DNA of 33,274 nt from Paracoccaceae bacterium (lineage in GTDB: Bacteria; Pseudomonadota; Alphaproteobacteria; Rhodobacterales; Rhodobacteraceae): NCBI GenBank assembly GCA_021775315.1, contig JAJFIC010000084.1:1-33274 (forward strand), given 5' to 3'. Made by a program: the position numbers and the translations under genes. Under the pieces are notes generated by a model that had not been told where the DNA came from, made no database searches, and saw nothing but the letters and a program-made list of their open reading frames with translations. Of this stretch, positions 1 to 7,191 are shown piece by piece (position 1 is the stretch's first letter; every line of letters begins with the position of its first letter).

Positions 1-648
1 CCCGAAGAAATTGCCAATACCACCGGCCAATCCCTGGTTCCGCCGTTGAACTGGGGGGAAACCGAAATTGATGCCACAAAGCTGGTTTTCTCGCTTGAAA
101 ATGGGCAGTTCCTGACCATGCGTGGCCGCGTCAATCTGCAAAACGGTATTCGTGGCGGTGAACTGACCCTTGCCCTTCCGCAATCTTTTTGGAGCGGAGG
201 CGCGATTAGCACAAAATCAGGCCAAGACGCGGGCTGGACTAGTCATCTGACGGCGAATGTTTTGGCGGCACCGATGGTTCTGCGGGCGGGCTTGCAGGTG
301 TTGCACATGTCACTTGCTCAGGCGTTGGCACTGAAGCCCGGTGATTATCTGGAAATTGCGCCGTCATCCCTATCAAACCTTGAACTGTCGACACGCGAGG
401 GGATTGTGTTGTTAAACGGTCGGTTGGGACAAAAAGACGGGAAAAAGGCGGTTTTGGTAACCCAGTCCCCGGATGGTGTTGCCGGTCCAATTCTGCATGT
501 GACAGGGATTGCACCACCGGATCAGGACGCCCCCTCTGACCCGCCCGAAATCGGATTGATACACGCCGGGTTGGCTGACGCGATGCAGATTGACGCTGAA
601 AATCCCGAAACGTTTGATGCCATGGCGCAAGCCGTTCCAGACCTCTGA
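1..648 (+). CDS. fliM: Flagellar motor switch protein FliM-like, C-terminal part (5' end outside window)
   Basis: The reading frame is open from base 1 to a stop at 646-648, so the gene starts upstream of the window; the TTG at 46 is only an internal codon. The visible 215 residues resemble the end of FliM: a strand-rich middle-domain stretch (LTLALPQ) followed by a SpoA (surface presentation of antigens) domain containing LAQALALKPGDYLEI and a short hydrophilic tail. In the family, FliM builds the C-ring beneath the flagellar basal body, binds CheY-P through its N-terminus (not visible here) and contacts FliG. The convergent neighbour 35 bp away is a FliG homologue, which supports a flagellar role. 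A FliN-type or type III secretion SpoA protein is the alternative, but the length and preceding middle domain favour FliM. Confidence 0.7.
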   Translation, partial: PEEIANTTGQSLVPPLNWGETEIDATKLVFSLENGQFLTMRGRVNLQNGIRGGELTLALPQSFWSGGAISTKSGQDAGWTSHLTANVLAAPMVLRAGLQVLHMSLAQALALKPGDYLEIAPSSLSNLELSTREGIVLLNGRLGQKDGKKAVLVTQSPDGVAGPILHVTGIAPPDQDAPSDPPEIGLIHAGLADAMQIDAENPETFDAMAQAVPDL

Positions 649-683
649 CAGAACACACTCAATCGGGTTTCACCCATTTGAAA

Positions 684-1817
684 TTATTCTTCCGGCGCGA
701 TTAAAATGATTTCGCGGGCGGCTTCCAGATCGCGAATGCCCTGAATGATGGTATTCATGGCTGTATCCGCGTCCTTTGGCTTCACCTCGCCGATTTCGCG
801 CACTTCTTCTTCCAATTGTTCGACCAAGCGTTTGGAAAGGTTGGCAAAAATAAACTCTACTGTTTCCTTGTCCGTTACCAATCCACCAGCCAGCGCCGTC
901 ACCATCACGTCGTTTTCGACCGCGCGCACCAGTTTCGGGATGTCCTTGACTTCGACCCTGTCGGGGATATCGCCAAAGGTGAACATGGTTTTGCGCACTT
1001 TGTCTGCCAACGCCGGATCGGATGCTTCCAGACTGGTCAACAGATCCTCGCGACTGGCGCCGGGGGTGAAATTCAACATGGCCCCAACCCGATCGACCGG
1101 ATCACCCGGCAAGGCCCCGGTATCGGCCGAGGCGGCAGCAGTTTGGGCAATCGCCAGCCCAATATCGGTAATCGCCTGCAACTCAATACGCCCAATTTCA
1201 AGCGCGGCACGGGTCGCGGCACGCGCCTGTTCAATATCAAGCCCGGCCAGCACTTCAGCGGCTTTTGCCGACGACAATTTGGACAGGGCAATCGCGATTA
1301 CTTGCGGGGTTTCCCGCGCCAGAATCGGCAATAGATCGTCGATATCCATTTCGCTGATTTCAAGCCATGGATCGCTTAGTGCGTTTGACATTGGCACATA
1401 AGTCAGCCCCGCCGTAACCTCGTCATCAAGATGACCATCAAGGGTGCTGATCGCGCCATGAATGCCGGGCTGAAAGTAAAGCGCAAGACTGTCAATTTCG
1501 GTCAGGAAATCATGGATGACCTGCAAGGTCGTTGCCTCGTCCACATAAGACAACCCGGCCATCGCATGCACCAGACGTGTCATGGTGTCGGCATTCAGAT
1601 CGCTGAGTGACAGATCGCTGGCGGCACTTTGCAATAGCCGGACGATGATTGCGGCCTTCTGATCCTTTGTCGGGCCTTTTGGGTGCAACCCCTTTCGCGG
1701 TGTTGCCATTTGGCCGAGATACGGCGCGCCGCTGCCGCCAATTTGTGGCATTTCCAGCGGAGTCGACAAAACATCCGCAATCGAAACCGGTTGAACGGTC
1801 GCAAGTTCACTTGCCAT
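684..1817 (-). CDS. fliG: Flagellar motor switch protein FliG (divergent)
   Basis: Predicted 377-residue FliG, the C-ring rotor protein that couples stator force to rotation. Visible family features are the middle-domain motif LARETPQVIAIALSKL (EHPQ appears as ETPQ), the linker GAMLNFTPGASREDLLTSLE followed by DPALADKVRKTMFTFGDI, and the charged C-terminal helix around residues 326-345 (NLSKRLVEQLEEEVREIGEV). I chose the ATG at 1817 because AGGGA lies 4 bases upstream; in-frame TTG (1838), GTG (1835) and ATG (1829) codons upstream lack a Shine-Dalgarno sequence. It has a long, poorly conserved N-terminal region and is convergent with the fliM-like gene. At the position I align with Salmonella Lys264 there is Ala310, while the following Arg and acidic residues are kept. 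It is divergent from enterobacterial FliG, but order and motifs make the call firm. Confidence 0.82.
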   Translation of the reverse strand: MASELATVQPVSIADVLSTPLEMPQIGGSGAPYLGQMATPRKGLHPKGPTKDQKAAIIVRLLQSAASDLSLSDLNADTMTRLVHAMAGLSYVDEATTLQVIHDFLTEIDSLALYFQPGIHGAISTLDGHLDDEVTAGLTYVPMSNALSDPWLEISEMDIDDLLPILARETPQVIAIALSKLSSAKAAEVLAGLDIEQARAATRAALEIGRIELQAITDIGLAIAQTAAASADTGALPGDPVDRVGAMLNFTPGASREDLLTSLEASDPALADKVRKTMFTFGDIPDRVEVKDIPKLVRAVENDVMVTALAGGLVTDKETVEFIFANLSKRLVEQLEEEVREIGEVKPKDADTAMNTIIQGIRDLEAAREIILIAPEE

Positions 1818-1941
1818 AACATCCCTCATATTCACCAAACCCAGATCACCATAGGCCCGGCGGGATTAAGATTGTCTTACCGACGGCATCAAGCGCTGGT
1901 CAGGGTTGCGGCCCGCGAGCGCTGGTGCAAGACTGCGTTTC

Positions 1942-2697
1942 ATGAACCACACGCCGCCAGATAACGCCTCACCAGCACAGCCCGGCCCGGCCCGATTACT
2001 GATCGCGGGCGACATGGGAATTCTGGTTGAATTTGGCGAGGTTTACGACCCGATCATCAACGCCGCTGTGCTGGGTTTTGATGCCGCCTTGCAGGCCGAT
2101 TTGCCCGCTGGAGTGATCGAAACCGTGCCCAGTTTTCGGTCTTTGCTGGTGCGGTTTGATCCTTTGAAACTGGCGTTTGACCGTCTGTGGGATCGTCTTG
2201 AAACCCTGTTGGCCGCGCGCGACTGGTATCAGACGCCGCCGCCGCAAAATCGGCGGAAATGGGTTTTGCCGGTGGTGTATGGTGATCAGCGTGGCCCGGA
2301 TCTGGCGCAAGTGGCTGATATGACGGGGCTGCGTCAGGATCAGGTCGCGGATAATCATGCGAGCCAACCGTTGCTGGTTGCCATGCTGGGGTTTTCGCCG
2401 GGCCTGGCCTATCTGGGTCAACTACCTGAAATCTGGCAATTTTCCCGGAAAACTGAGATTAGCGCGCAGGTGCCTTCGGGGTCTGTTCTGGTTGCGGTGC
2501 GGCAAACCGTGTTGCCCTCGACCGCTATTCCGACGGGCTGGTGGCAGATCGGCCAGACACCGTTTTTAAGCTTTAACCCAAGGGCCAAAACCCCGTTTTT
2601 GCTGGCCCCCGGCGACGAGGTGCGATTTGAACCGGTTTCCGAGGCGGTATTTGCCAGTTTCGACCAAGACACTTTTCTGCGCGAGAGCACCCCGTGA
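1942..2697 (+). CDS. pxpB: 5-oxoprolinase subunit PxpB (KipI/AHS1 family)
   Basis: A 251-residue protein of the allophanate-hydrolase subunit 1 (KipI) family. Family members form the ATP-dependent 5-oxoprolinase PxpABC, which opens 5-oxoproline (pyroglutamate) to glutamate in the cytosol. The core is visible: MLGFSPGLAYLGQLP at about residues 149-163, then VPSGSVLVAVRQTVLPSTAIPTG and the terminal WWQIGQTP and LLAPGDEVRF segments. The ATG at 1942 is preferred to the upstream TTG at 1906, which would add an uncharacteristic Arg/Ala-rich leader. Its stop overlaps the GTG start of pxpC, and pxpA follows, so the three are one translationally coupled operon. Older annotations call this a urea-carboxylase-like or kinase-inhibitor protein. 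Confidence 0.88.
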   Translation: MNHTPPDNASPAQPGPARLLIAGDMGILVEFGEVYDPIINAAVLGFDAALQADLPAGVIETVPSFRSLLVRFDPLKLAFDRLWDRLETLLAARDWYQTPPPQNRRKWVLPVVYGDQRGPDLAQVADMTGLRQDQVADNHASQPLLVAMLGFSPGLAYLGQLPEIWQFSRKTEISAQVPSGSVLVAVRQTVLPSTAIPTGWWQIGQTPFLSFNPRAKTPFLLAPGDEVRFEPVSEAVFASFDQDTFLRESTP

Positions 2698-3716
2698 GCG
2701 GCCTTGAAATCCTTTCGATCCTACCGACAGCCACGATACAGGATCGCGGTCGCGTCGGGTTTTTGCGCTTTGGCGTCACGTCAAGCGGCGCGATGGATGG
2801 ATACGCTTTGGCCGAGGGGCAAGCGTTGTTGGGCAATGGGCCGGATGATGCGGCGATTGAATTTGCGGAATTTGGCGGGCGGTTTCGGGCAACGGATATG
2901 ATGTCAGTGGCGCTATCAGGGGCTGAGATGCAGGCCCGCCTGAACGGCGTTGAATGCGGTTGGCGGCAGGTTGTGACGCTGGCGCCGGGCGATGTGTTGG
3001 ACATTGGCGCGGCGCGGGAAGGCGTTTACGGATATTTGCATGTTCCGGGTGGTTTTCTGACCGAAACGGTTCTTGGTGCGCGGGCCACGCATTTGCGCGC
3101 CGGGTTTGGCCATGTTCTGGCGGTTGGCCAAACGCTGATGGCGGGGGATGGTCAACGGCAGGTTGCCCGCGCCGGGTTGCGCTGTCCTGCCTATTTTGAC
3201 CAACGAGTGATCCGCGCGCTTTGGGGGCCGCAATCGCATTATTTCACTGACGCGGAACGCCAGCGCTTTGCCAAAGCCCATTTTACAGTCACAAAAATGC
3301 GTGACCGCATGGGTATTCGCATCAGGCCTGACATTGGCCCGATCCACGCGGAACTGGGGCTTTCCATCGCCTCGGACGCGATCAGCCCGGGGGACATACA
3401 GATCACCGGCGATGGGTTGCCCGCGGTTTTGTTGGCCGATCGCGGACCGACGGGGGGGTATCCGCGCATTGCCACTTTGGCCAGCGTCGATCTGGCCGTT
3501 CTGGCGCAAATCCCGACAGGGCAGGAATTTACCTTAGAGCTGGTCAGCCGGGCCGAGGCGGTTGATCTGCTGGCGGATTATCGCGCTGATATCAAAGGCT
3601 TACTGGGCCGAGTTGATCCGCTGATCCGTGACCCGCGCCAGATGAGCGACCTTTTGGCCTATAACCTGATTGACGGCATGATCGCTGGCGGTCCCGACGA
3701 CGGAGAGCAAGGATGA
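2694..3716 (+). CDS. pxpC: 5-oxoprolinase subunit PxpC (AHS2 biotin-dependent carboxyltransferase-like)
   Basis: A 340-residue AHS2-family protein, the partner of PxpB in the 5-oxoprolinase complex. The N-terminal signature TIQDRGRVGFLRFGV with SSGAMDGYALAEGQALLGN (about residues 14-47) is typical, as are YLHVPGGF near residue 118 and the late ADRGPTGGYPRIATLA at about residues 247-262. The GTG start overlaps the pxpB stop by four bases (GTGA), which fixes the start. Its own stop overlaps the ATG of pxpA in the same way, implying stoichiometric coupled translation. Length is within the usual range, and there are no frameshifts or missing blocks. Confidence 0.9.
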   Translation: MSGLEILSILPTATIQDRGRVGFLRFGVTSSGAMDGYALAEGQALLGNGPDDAAIEFAEFGGRFRATDMMSVALSGAEMQARLNGVECGWRQVVTLAPGDVLDIGAAREGVYGYLHVPGGFLTETVLGARATHLRAGFGHVLAVGQTLMAGDGQRQVARAGLRCPAYFDQRVIRALWGPQSHYFTDAERQRFAKAHFTVTKMRDRMGIRIRPDIGPIHAELGLSIASDAISPGDIQITGDGLPAVLLADRGPTGGYPRIATLASVDLAVLAQIPTGQEFTLELVSRAEAVDLLADYRADIKGLLGRVDPLIRDPRQMSDLLAYNLIDGMIAGGPDDGEQG

Positions 3717-4468
3717 AAATTGATCTGAACGCCGATCTTGGCGAAAGTTTTGGGCCATGGCGCATGGGGCGGGACGGCGACATGCTGGACATCGTAAGCT
3801 CGGCCAATGTGGCTTGCGGCTTTCACGCGGGTGATCCGATGGAAATGGTGCGCACGCTGCGCCTGTGCCAGCAAAAAGGCGTCGGAATTGGCGCGCATCC
3901 GGGTTTTGATGATCTGCGTGGCTTTGGCAGGCGGCAAATTCGCGGCAATTCAGGTGAAGAACTGGCGGCGATGATCCTTTACCAAATCGGTGCGCTGCAA
4001 GCACTGGCCGTCGCTGAAGGCGCTGAATTGCGGCATGTCAAAATGCACGGCGCGCTTAGCAATATGTGCATGACTGATCGGGCGATGTCTGATGTTTTTG
4101 TGACCGCCGTGCGCAAGTATTCTGCCGACCTGACGATCATGGCCGTGGCCGGAACCGAAATTCAAAATGCAGCCGAGGCTGCGGGTGGGCCGCTGGTTTG
4201 TGAGGTGTTTGCTGATCGCGCCTATAATGATGACGGCACGCTGGTGTCGCGCAGCCTTGCAGGGGCGGTGATCCACGATCCGGATCAGGCGGCGGAACAT
4301 GTGCTGCGTATGGTGGATGATCAGGCGGTCACGTCGATCAATGGGATTAAGGTGCCGGTTCGGGTGGAAACCATTTGCGTTCATGGTGATAACCCGCAGG
4401 CGGTGCAATTGGCGGCAACGGTCCGCGCAAGGCTGGAAGCGGCAGGGGTTAGTATCGCCGCTTTTTGA
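3713..4468 (+). CDS. pxpA: 5-oxoprolinase subunit PxpA (LamB/YcsF family)
   Basis: A 251-residue LamB/YcsF-family protein, the third subunit of the ATP-dependent 5-oxoprolinase. The N-terminus MKIDLNADLGESFGPW and the block ANVACGFHAGDPMEM (about residues 32-46) with GIGAHPGFDDLRGFGRR (about 60-76) are the classic signatures, and VKMHGALSNM and the late ICVHGDNPQAV are also present. The ATG overlaps the pxpC stop (ATGA) and is preceded by AAGGA-like bases. It is the last gene before a strong bidirectional terminator at 4490-4520, so pxpBCA is a complete three-gene unit. The pathway salvages spontaneously formed or imported pyroglutamate as glutamate. Confidence 0.93.
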   Translation: MKIDLNADLGESFGPWRMGRDGDMLDIVSSANVACGFHAGDPMEMVRTLRLCQQKGVGIGAHPGFDDLRGFGRRQIRGNSGEELAAMILYQIGALQALAVAEGAELRHVKMHGALSNMCMTDRAMSDVFVTAVRKYSADLTIMAVAGTEIQNAAEAAGGPLVCEVFADRAYNDDGTLVSRSLAGAVIHDPDQAAEHVLRMVDDQAVTSINGIKVPVRVETICVHGDNPQAVQLAATVRARLEAAGVSIAAF

Positions 4469-4486
4469 GGGTTTCAACCGGGCATG

Positions 4487-4529
4487 AAAAAACCGCGCCT
4501 GAAATTCTCAGACGCGGTTTTTGTTTTTT
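4487..4529. terminator. Bidirectional Rho-independent terminator between pxpA and rplI
   Basis: A 13-position stem, 4490-4502 pairing with 4508-4520, has one mismatch (4498/4512) and a five-base loop. AAACCGCG on the left pairs with CGCGGTTT on the right. A T-run follows on the plus strand (4518-4529) and an A-run precedes (4487-4492), so it can terminate both pxpBCA from the left and rpsF-rpsR-rplI from the right. Confidence 0.88.
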
Positions 4530-4545
4530 ACGCTGAAGGGAAGGC

Positions 4546-5181
4546 CTAAGCCTCGTCGTCGCCTTCGGCTTCGTCCGAAGCTTCTGGTGCAGCGGCTTCG
4601 TCGTCGTCGCCAAATTCTTCGGCAGCGGCGGCGCCCATATCGTCAAACAATTCAGCGATTTCGAATTCAGCTTCTGCTTCGGCAGCAGCAGCCAATTCCT
4701 GAATCGACTTGCCCGAGGCCTGCAATTCGGCCTCTTCCGGCGAACGTGCAACGTTGATTTCGATTTTGCAGACCACTTCTGGGTGCAAAACGACCGACAC
4801 AAGATGCAGACCCAGATCCTTGATCGGACGATCAAGAACAATCTGCTTTTTGTCGACGGTGAAACCACCTTCGGTGGAGGCTTCTGCTGCGTCACGGTTT
4901 GAAACTGAGCCGTACAAAGCGCCCGCGTCCGAGGCCGAACGAATCACGATGAACTGCTGGCCGTCCATTTTGGCAGCGACCGCTTCGGCCTCGCCTTTGG
5001 CTTCCAGGTTTACCGCTTCGAGCTGGGCTTTCTGCGATTCAAAATGCGTGACATTTGATGCTGTCGCACGAAGGGCTTTGCCCTGTGGCAGCAAAAAGTT
5101 ACGCGCGTAGCCTTGTTTGACCGACACAACATCGCCCATCTGGCCAAGCTTTGCGACGCGTTCTAAAAGGATGACATCCAT
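4546..5181 (-). CDS. rplI: 50S ribosomal protein L9 with acidic C-terminal tail
   Basis: A 211-residue L9, a 23S rRNA-binding protein near the base of the L1 stalk. The N-domain signature [20 protein letters not shown] followed by [13 protein letters not shown] is clear at residues 3-38, and the C-domain includes [20 protein letters not shown] near 116-135. Beyond the bacterial core of about 150 residues, the protein carries some 55 extra residues rich in Glu, Asp and Ala ([17 protein letters not shown] and similar). It is the last gene of the minus-strand rpsF-rpsR-rplI operon, 13 bp after rpsR, and ends just before the shared terminator. The start ATG at 5181 has a GGAGA-type ribosome binding site. 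Confidence 0.96.
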   Translation of the reverse strand: MDVILLERVAKLGQMGDVVSVKQGYARNFLLPQGKALRATASNVTHFESQKAQLEAVNLEAKGEAEAVAAKMDGQQFIVIRSASDAGALYGSVSNRDAAEASTEGGFTVDKKQIVLDRPIKDLGLHLVSVVLHPEVVCKIEINVARSPEEAELQASGKSIQELAAAAEAEAEFEIAELFDDMGAAAAEEFGDDDEAAAPEASDEAEGDDEA

Positions 5182-5194
5182 TGTTATCTCTCCT

Positions 5195-5422
5195 CTATTT
5201 CACGGCGTAGGGCAGCAGGGCGAGAAAGCGGGCGCGTTTAATGGCACGGGCCAGTTCACGCTGCTTTTTCGCAGAGACTGCGGTGATACGGGACGGCACG
5301 ATCTTGCCACGCTCAGAAATGTAGCGCTGCAAAAGTTTCGTGTCTTTATAGTCGATCTTTGGCGCGTTATCGCCAGTGAACGGGCACGACTTACGACGGC
5401 GGAAAAATGGTTTATTTGCCAT
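5195..5422 (-). CDS. rpsR: 30S ribosomal protein S18
   Basis: A 75-residue S18, the S6 partner on the platform of the small subunit. Visible features are the basic N-terminus [15 protein letters not shown], the core [25 protein letters not shown] and the C-terminal [21 protein letters not shown]. Length is normal for the family. It lies 18 bp downstream of rpsF and 13 bp upstream of rplI on the minus strand, the standard bacterial order for this operon. Confidence 0.97.
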   Translation of the reverse strand: MANKPFFRRRKSCPFTGDNAPKIDYKDTKLLQRYISERGKIVPSRITAVSAKKQRELARAIKRARFLALLPYAVK

Positions 5423-5440
5423 GGTTTACATCCTTTCCAA

Positions 5441-5806
5441 TCAGAACCGACGCGGGGGGCGTGGCCCACGTTCGTCGCGTGAATTTTTAGCCTGAACTAC
5501 GACCGAAGGGCCTTCTTCATGCGCATCAACCTTGATGGTCAAAACCCGCATCACGTCATCATGCAAACGCATCAGACGTTCCATTTCCTGCACAGCAGGG
5601 GCCGGGGCATCGGACTTCAAAAAGGCGTAATGCCCTTTGCGGTTCTTGTTGATCTTGTAGGCCATGGTTTTCAGGCCCCAATATTCGCTTTCAACCAGCT
5701 TGCCGCCGTTGTCTGCGAGGATTGCGCCGAAATGTTCGACGAGACCTTCTGCTTGCGTATTCGACAGGTCCTGCCGCGCAATGAATACATGCTCATAGAG
5801 CGCCAT
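5441..5806 (-). CDS. rpsF: 30S ribosomal protein S6
   Basis: A 121-residue S6, which binds 16S rRNA together with S18. It starts MALYEHVFIARQDLS and contains the conserved NGGKLVESEYWGLKTMAYKINKN region (split as GGKLVESEYWG and KTMAYKINKN, about residues 34-57) and YAFLKSDAP. The tail after about residue 100 is hydrophilic and basic (RDERGPRPPRRF). It is the first gene of rpsF-rpsR-rplI. The ATG at 5806 has AAAGGAACAGAAT upstream, and a good promoter lies about 100 bp further upstream. Confidence 0.97.
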   Translation of the reverse strand: MALYEHVFIARQDLSNTQAEGLVEHFGAILADNGGKLVESEYWGLKTMAYKINKNRKGHYAFLKSDAPAPAVQEMERLMRLHDDVMRVLTIKVDAHEEGPSVVVQAKNSRDERGPRPPRRF

Positions 5807-5907
5807 ATTCTGTTCCTTTTCAAGCGTGCTTCAAAATGCTGGCCCTAAATCTTTCGCTGGCCGCATACGAGAGGCATCCGCGTCTGAATGATTACGAAAG
5901 ATGGGGC

Positions 5908-5935
5908 GTTATACCCGGATTGCTTGGCGGTGCAA
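5908..5935 (-). promoter_or_regulatory. Predicted sigma-70 promoter of rpsF-rpsR-rplI
   Basis: Reading the minus strand, TTGCAC (5935-5930) and TATAAC (5913-5908) are separated by 16 bases. The -10 box matches five of six consensus positions and the -35 box four. The leader to the rpsF ATG is about 95 bases. No second promoter of similar quality is seen for this operon. Confidence 0.65.
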
Positions 5936-6234
5936 GCCTATTCGCAAGGGCTTTGCCGTGTCTGATCAATTGTGGCGCATTAGTGGCGAATTGAGCGGTG
6001 CGCGCGCAACTTTGGCGGGAAATTGGGGCTGAAACCCCTTAAAAGGCCCTAATTTATGGGTGAATGGCGAAATTGGGTGAAAACGACCGTCCCAGTGGGG
6101 ATGACAAAATGAAATACCAAAATTGCCCTTAAAACGCCCGGTTTCAGAGGCATCTTTGAGGTCGGTAATAATGTTCAAGTGTCCAGAGTATCGGCAGAGC
6201 ATATTTGAAGTTGCCAGTCGAAAGGAGTAACACA
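5936..6234. other. Intergenic stretch between divergent rpsF promoter and pilin-like gene
   Basis: About 300 bases with lower GC than the surroundings and no convincing gene. A minus-strand reading frame at 5966-6235 (89 codons) has no family resemblance and no ribosome binding site, and I do not accept it. The stretch presumably holds the promoter of the gene starting at 6235, but I could not pick a convincing -35/-10 pair. The strong Shine-Dalgarno AAAGGAG sits at 6221-6227. Confidence 0.4.
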
Positions 6235-6726
6235 ATGCGCGTTAAAGTATTTTATGACGACCAGTCCGGTGCGGTCTCGGTTGATGTTGTTGGCCTGATT
6301 GGGGCTGTTGTTGCATTGGGTCTGTCCACAGCCGAGGTTGTTCGGGGTGGCATGGAAGACAGTACAACCAATATGCGCGCCCATATTTCAGCGATCCAGA
6401 TCAGCACCAGTTTTGCGGATTCAGGCAGCTCGGGCGATGGTTCATCTGCGGGTGCAGGTGGTGGCGATGGTGATGATGCTGACGATAGTGATGATTCCGA
6501 TGACAGCGATGATTCAGACGACAGCGATGACTCAGACGATAGCGATGATTCATCCGACGGCGATGATGGTTCGAGCGATGACGGTTCAAGCGACGACGGT
6601 TCGAGTGACGACGGTTCGAGCGATGACGGCTCTGGCGGAAGCGGCGGCTCAGGCGGCGGTGGCGGTTCAGGCGATGGCTCAGACGGCTATAGCGGTTCGG
6701 GCGGTTCTGGCGGGTCCAGCGACTAG
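6235..6726 (+). CDS. Pilin-like small membrane protein with Asp-Asp-Ser repeat tail
   Basis: A predicted 163-residue protein with no function I can assign. The N-terminus MRVKVFYDDQSGAVSVDVVG followed by LIGAVVALGLSTAEVV resembles the short leader, Gly cleavage site and hydrophobic helix of Flp/type IVb pilins and of Rhodobacterales pilin-like small proteins. After the presumed cleavage (SG|AVSVD) position 5 is Asp instead of the usual Glu. From about residue 60 the protein is low complexity: eight consecutive DDS units (codons 6481-6552), then SSDDG units, then Gly/Ser-rich sequence to the stop. This would give a very acidic extracytoplasmic tail. The ATG is chosen over the upstream TTG at 6205 because AAAGGAG precedes it at good spacing. 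It stands alone; the flanking genes are ribosomal and fatty-acid genes. Confidence 0.7.
   Translation: MRVKVFYDDQSGAVSVDVVGLIGAVVALGLSTAEVVRGGMEDSTTNMRAHISAIQISTSFADSGSSGDGSSAGAGGGDGDDADDSDDSDDSDDSDDSDDSDDSDDSSDGDDGSSDDGSSDDGSSDDGSSDDGSGGSGGSGGGGGSGDGSDGYSGSGGSGGSSD
6481..6629 (+). repeat. In-gene tandem repeats: 9/18-bp DDS units and 15-bp SSDDG units
   Basis: Eight 9-bp units encoding Asp-Asp-Ser run from 6481 to 6552. Their serine codons alternate between the AGY and TCN families (AGT, TCC, AGC, TCA, AGC, TCA, AGC, TCA), so the true period is 18 bp. Four 15-bp units starting TTCRAGYGAYGACGG follow at 6570-6584, 6585-6599, 6600-6614 and 6615-6629. All units stay in frame. Confidence 0.9.
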
Positions 6727-6804
6727 GACGAGACGCTTAACGATCTGATAACCCGCATTTTGTGGACCAGAACAAAACAATGATCGGCTCAGGTGGGGGA
6801 CCGA

Positions 6805-7098
6805 ATGAACATCAATATTGGTGCCAGTTTTGTGCGGGAATTGCCGCCGATACGCCCTGACCATGTGGCGATGCAGGGGCCTTGCGGTTTTCCGTCGCTT
6901 GATAGTTTTGATAGTGTTGGTCCCAACATCCCCAGCTTTAATTTTACACCATCCAATTCACACCTTTTGAGCGGTCCAAAGGCGGCTAAAAAACGCCCCC
7001 AACCAAATCAAGGGCGCGCCACCCTAAGCGGGTTGGATTATCTGACGGGCGGCGTTGGCAGTGATTTGGATTTCAAGCCCGGCCACAAGACAACCTGA
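6805..7098 (+). CDS. Hypothetical protein, doubtful
   Basis: A possible 97-residue protein starting MNINIGASFVRELPPI, with a GGTGGGGGA stretch about 6-14 bases upstream of the ATG as a possible ribosome binding site. I recognise no family. It is rich in Pro, Gly and Ser, without a membrane segment or obvious domain. It follows the DDS-repeat gene by 78 bases and stops 93 bases before fabD. A terminator-like sequence for the opposite strand lies inside it (6988-7016), which argues against its being a strongly conserved gene. It could be a real lineage-specific gene or chance. Confidence 0.3.
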   Translation: MNINIGASFVRELPPIRPDHVAMQGPCGFPSLDSFDSVGPNIPSFNFTPSNSHLLSGPKAAKKRPQPNQGRATLSGLDYLTGGVGSDLDFKPGHKTT

Positions 7099-7191
7099 CA
7101 CCCCTCTTTTTTGCTTTTGCGCCATATGATTTTGGCTGGACGCCTTAGGAACAGGGCGATAGACCAATTGAAAGCAAAAACAGGGGGCAAA

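Noticed and set aside
5966-6235. Minus-strand frame of 89 codons between rpsF and the pilin-like gene
   Set aside because: No ribosome binding site or family resemblance; likely chance in a low-GC gap.
6481-6629. Tandem repeats as a possible CRISPR or satellite array
   Set aside because: Units are 9-18 bp without spacers, stay in frame and encode Asp/Ser within a gene.
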